A DNA stretch of 64,000 nucleotides from Enhydrobacter sp. (GTDB taxonomy: Bacteria > Pseudomonadota > Alphaproteobacteria > Reyranellales > Reyranellaceae), in the NCBI GenBank assembly GCA_025808875.1, contig CP075528.1, positions 4,214,473 through 4,278,472 on the forward strand, in the 5' to 3' direction. Each line of letters starts with the position of its first letter. The first letter of the stretch is position 1. Position numbers and translations under genes: made by a program. Below the pieces are notes generated by a model. It ran no database searches, was not told the DNA's origin, and saw nothing but the letters and a program-made list of their open reading frames with translations. Shown here piece by piece: positions 61,433-64,000 of this stretch.

Positions 61433-61912
61433 TCATTCAACGGTGATCACGCCGAACATGCCGGCCGGACGGTGGCCGGGAATCATGCACGAGAAGTCGA
61501 ACGTTCCCGCCCTGGTGAAATGCCAGAGGATCTCGCCCGACTGCCTGGGCTTCAGCCGCCTGGCGTTGGGATCGTCGTGCTCCATGTCGGGGTTCTTCTC
61601 CATCTCCTTCATGTGCTTGAGGTTCTCTTCGACCGTGCCGACGACGAACTCGTGGTCGATCTCGCCGTTGTTCCTCAGCAGGAAGCGAACCTGCTCGCCC
61701 TTCCTGATGCGGATCCTGTCGGGGATGAAAAGCATCTTGCCGTCCTTCTCCAGCATCACGACCTGCACCACGCGCGCCGGCTTCCTCGGATCGCCAGGCT
61801 TGCCGAATTCGGTCTCCTCGTGGCCGGTATGGCCGTAGCCGAGGCCGGCAAGGCCGATCGTCAGGCCGGTGGCCACGCCAGCCGCGGCCAGGATTTTCCT
61901 TGGAGCCATCAT
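61433..61912 (-). CDS. cupredoxin (plastocyanin/azurin-like) copper protein
   Basis: A 159-residue exported blue-copper-fold protein. Signal peptide about 1-27. Type 1 copper ligands H87 (IDHEF), C142 (FSCMIPGH), H147 and M152. It opens ATGATG after GAGAGG; the second or first ATG may be used. The mature N-terminus has GHTGHEE. It probably shuttles electrons or holds copper with the multicopper oxidase, whose stop lies 11 bp upstream. Confidence 0.87.
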   Translation of the reverse strand: MMAPRKILAAAGVATGLTIGLAGLGYGHTGHEETEFGKPGDPRKPARVVQVVMLEKDGKMLFIPDRIRIRKGEQVRFLLRNNGEIDHEFVVGTVEENLKHMKEMEKNPDMEHDDPNARRLKPRQSGEILWHFTRAGTFDFSCMIPGHRPAGMFGVITVE

Positions 61913-61923
61913 TCGCCTCTCGA

Positions 61924-63312
61924 TCAATGCTTGTGCTGCCCGGTGGGCTTCACGACGTTCATCTTCGTACCGTTGGGTTTCTGCGCGTCCGCAGGCGTCG
62001 GCGCGCGTGTCGCCGCGGGTGCTGCGCCCTTGAGCTCGTAGGCCACCGTACCGGGTGGATGCTTGTACCAGCCCGGGTCCTTGTAGTCGTTAGCAGCCAG
62101 ACCCTCGCGCACCTTCAGCACCGTGAACATGCCGCCCATCTCGACCGCACCGAACTGGGCGAAGCCGGTCATCATGGGCAGCGTGTTGTCGGGCAGCGGC
62201 ATCTCCATCTCGCCCATGTCGGCCATGCCGGCCTGGCCCATCGCCATGTAGTCCGGCACCATCCGCTTCATCTGTCTGGCGAACTGACGCTTGTCGACGC
62301 CGATGAAGGTGCGCAGATCGTGGCCCATGGCGTTCATCGTGTGATGCGACTTGTGGCAATGAAGCGCCCAGTCGCCGGGATAGACGGCGTCGAATTCATA
62401 GGCGCGCATGGCCCCCACCGGGATGTCGATCGTCACCTCGGGCCAGCGCGCCTCGGGCCGTACCCAGCCGCCGTCGGTGCATGTCACCTCGAAGTCGTAG
62501 CCGTGCATGTGGATCGGGTGATTGGTCATGGTGAGATTGCCGACCCGCACGCGGACGCGGTCGCCCTGGCGCACGACGAGATGGTCGATGCCCGGGAACA
62601 CGCGGCTGTTGAAGGTCCACATGTTGAAGTTCAGCATCTCGGCGACCTTGGGCACGTAGTTGCCCGGATCGATGTCGTAGGCGGCGAGCAGGAAGACGAA
62701 GTCGCGGTCGACGCGGTGCAGCCTGGGATCGCGCGGATGGACGACGAAGAAGCCCATCATGCCCATCGCCATCTGCACCATTTCGTCGGCGTGCGGGTGG
62801 TACATGAAGGTGCCGCTCTTCCTGAGCTCGAACTCGTAGACGAAGGTCTGGCCCGGCTTGATGTGCGGCTGGGTGAGGCCGCCGACGCCATCCATGCCAC
62901 AGGGCAGGAGCTGGCCGTGCCAGTGGATGGTGGTGTGCTCGGGCAGGCGGTTGGTGACGAAGATTCGCACCTTGTCGCCCTCGACCGCCTCGATGGTCGG
63001 GCCCGGGCTCTGGCCGTTGTAGCCCCACAGCCGGGCGATCATGCCGGGCGCCAGTTCACGCTCGACCGGCTCGGCAACGAGATGGAACTCCTTCCAGTCG
63101 CCGTTCTGACGCCATGGCAGGGTCCATCCGTTCAACGTCACCACCGGCTGATAGTCCGGCCCGCTGGTCGGATGGAGCGGTGGCTGCATGGTGTTCGTGG
63201 TCGTGGTCGGTGCCTCGGGAATCGACTGCGCCTGGACGCGGCCCGATACGGCGGCGGCGCCGAGCAGGGCGAGGCCGGAAGCTCCGACAAGATTGCGTCT
63301 GGAGAGGGACAT
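61924..63312 (-). CDS. multicopper oxidase, periplasmic (copper-resistance type)
   Basis: A 462-residue three-domain multicopper oxidase with a twin-arginine-like leader (SLSRRNLVG, ending near QAQ at residue 29). Copper ligands occur in four blocks: H130-W-H132, H172-P-H174, H265-P-I-H-M-H270, and H318-C-H...HHTMNAM to M329, the last giving the type 1 Cys/His/Met. A Met-rich stretch (about 348-382, GMADMGEMEMP) could be a copper-binding or substrate gate, as in CueO and CopA. It probably oxidises Cu(I) in the periplasm. It starts 15 bp after the TolC gene stop. Confidence 0.92.
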   Translation of the reverse strand: MSLSRRNLVGASGLALLGAAAVSGRVQAQSIPEAPTTTTNTMQPPLHPTSGPDYQPVVTLNGWTLPWRQNGDWKEFHLVAEPVERELAPGMIARLWGYNGQSPGPTIEAVEGDKVRIFVTNRLPEHTTIHWHGQLLPCGMDGVGGLTQPHIKPGQTFVYEFELRKSGTFMYHPHADEMVQMAMGMMGFFVVHPRDPRLHRVDRDFVFLLAAYDIDPGNYVPKVAEMLNFNMWTFNSRVFPGIDHLVVRQGDRVRVRVGNLTMTNHPIHMHGYDFEVTCTDGGWVRPEARWPEVTIDIPVGAMRAYEFDAVYPGDWALHCHKSHHTMNAMGHDLRTFIGVDKRQFARQMKRMVPDYMAMGQAGMADMGEMEMPLPDNTLPMMTGFAQFGAVEMGGMFTVLKVREGLAANDYKDPGWYKHPPGTVAYELKGAAPAATRAPTPADAQKPNGTKMNVVKPTGQHKH

Positions 63313-63327
63313 GGTGATCTCCTGTGG

Positions 63328-64000
63328 CTAGAGCCCGAGCGGGATGGTTTGGGGAGGCGGCGTGGTATCGATGACGCCCGAGGGTGGGACGACGCCGCCC
63401 ACGATCAGGGCGGATTGCAGGTCGGCGTCCGCCAGGTGGTAGTCGCGCAGCGCGTCGAGCGCCGCGATGTTGGCCTGGATGCGTTCGCGCTCCTCGACCA
63501 GAAGCTCGAACACATCGATCAACATGCCGTTGTAGCGCAGCAGCGCCTCCTCGGAGAGCTGCTGGCGCAACGGCACGATGCGGGTCATGTAGTAGCGCGC
63601 GATGTCGTAGTTTCCGCGATAGGCGGCATAGGCGAGCCGTGCCTCGGAGCGTGCATTGACCGACCGCTCGGCCAGACGATGGACGGCACGCATGTAGATT
63701 TCGCGTGCCGCGGCCGTTCTCGCCTCGCCGGTGTCGAAGATCGGGATCGCGATGCCCAGCTCGATGCCGTAGCGGTTCTTCGAGGTCTGTTCGCCCGACC
63801 TGCCGGTCTCGACCTCGTTCTTGTAGCTGCCGCCCAGCTCGAGGAACGTCAGGTACCGCGTTGCCTCGACGAAGCCCGCGGACTTGGCGAGCGTCACGAT
63901 CTCGTAGCGCAGAATGATCAGGTCGACCCGCCGTCGCATCGCTTCGACTTCGACATCATCCAGCGTCTCTGGCGCGGAGGGCAGCGCCGCGAGTCTCGAC
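63328..64000 (-). CDS. TolC family outer membrane efflux protein (5' end cut by window)
   Basis: The visible 224 residues are the C-terminal half of a TolC-like protein. They include a beta strand region (FLELGGSYKNE), the repeated alpha-helical periplasmic barrel with the ARSEARLAYAAYRGNYDIARY and YNGMLIDVFELLVEERERI segments, and a short proline-rich tail. The frame stays open to the right edge, so an ATG at 63939 is internal. It is the first visible gene of the copper operon and probably forms the outer-membrane part of a metal or drug efflux pump whose other genes lie to the right. Confidence 0.82.
   Translation of the reverse strand, partial: SRLAALPSAPETLDDVEVEAMRRRVDLIILRYEIVTLAKSAGFVEATRYLTFLELGGSYKNEVETGRSGEQTSKNRYGIELGIAIPIFDTGEARTAAAREIYMRAVHRLAERSVNARSEARLAYAAYRGNYDIARYYMTRIVPLRQQLSEEALLRYNGMLIDVFELLVEERERIQANIAALDALRDYHLADADLQSALIVGGVVPPSGVIDTTPPPQTIPLGL

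Overview
This 64 kb window is a gene-dense chromosomal segment from a G+C-rich (roughly two-thirds by eye) Alphaproteobacterium. The phylum call rests on several sequence features. These are a SAM-II riboswitch in front of metZ, an argD-argF-hslO operon, a type III ornithine decarboxylase paired with homospermidine synthase, and a serine palmitoyltransferase-type ceramide operon. Frequent Bug, TRAP and CoA-transferase genes suggest a soil or water heterotroph of the Rhodospirillales/Hyphomicrobiales kind; the genus cannot be set from here. I saw no rRNA, tRNA, CRISPR array or complete insertion sequence.

Layout. 1-8.3 kb: the end of a uronate-dehydrogenase-like gene, a GNAT acetyltransferase, a membrane adenylate cyclase, an M20 amidohydrolase, a DsbD/ScsB-type thiol reductase with a redoxin partner, and a DUF3500 protein. 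8.3-13.3 kb: a complete ugpQ-ugpBAEC glycerol-3-phosphate uptake locus with a Pho box and an internal hairpin. 13.4-16.9 kb: an SDR enzyme, an NhaD-like antiporter, a universal stress protein and a DoxX protein. 17.0-20.5 kb: a three-gene operon (diiron ferritin-like protein, truncated haemoglobin, PAS-adenylate cyclase) divergent from a LysR regulator, with a perfect palindrome between them. 20.5-24.4 kb: ornithine decarboxylase, homospermidine synthase and an FkbM methyltransferase behind a 420-nt structured leader.

24.4-32.0 kb is the highlight. It is a tightly packed seven-gene operon that reads as a bacterial ceramide (sphingolipid) pathway: fatty-acyl-AMP ligase, ketosphinganine-reductase-like enzyme, dedicated acyl carrier protein, serine palmitoyltransferase, metallophosphoesterase, GNAT-type putative ceramide synthase and an MFS transporter. 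It diverges from argD-argF-hslO (32.2-35.3 kb).

35.3-49.5 kb holds housekeeping and metabolic genes: a mandelate-racemase-family enzyme, argE, folE, apaG, a thioesterase with a MarR neighbour, and SAM-II-controlled metZ-tenA. It also holds an acetolactate-synthase-like enzyme, a glycine-rich RRM protein, a DUF1194 protein, an ABHD18-like hydrolase and a class II aldolase. 49.5-56.8 kb: a cluster of five nested hairpins, a LysE exporter, a cyclase-family hydrolase, a DctPQM TRAP transporter, an OpgC/SGNH pair and an alpha/beta hydrolase. 56.9-58.4 kb: an orphan DUF3987-like gene with AT-rich flanks, the only likely mobile-element remnant. 58.4-64 kb: a CoA-transferase, a Bug binding protein, and a copper-handling operon (TolC, multicopper oxidase, cupredoxin, CusF-like protein, cytochrome c) that runs off the right edge.
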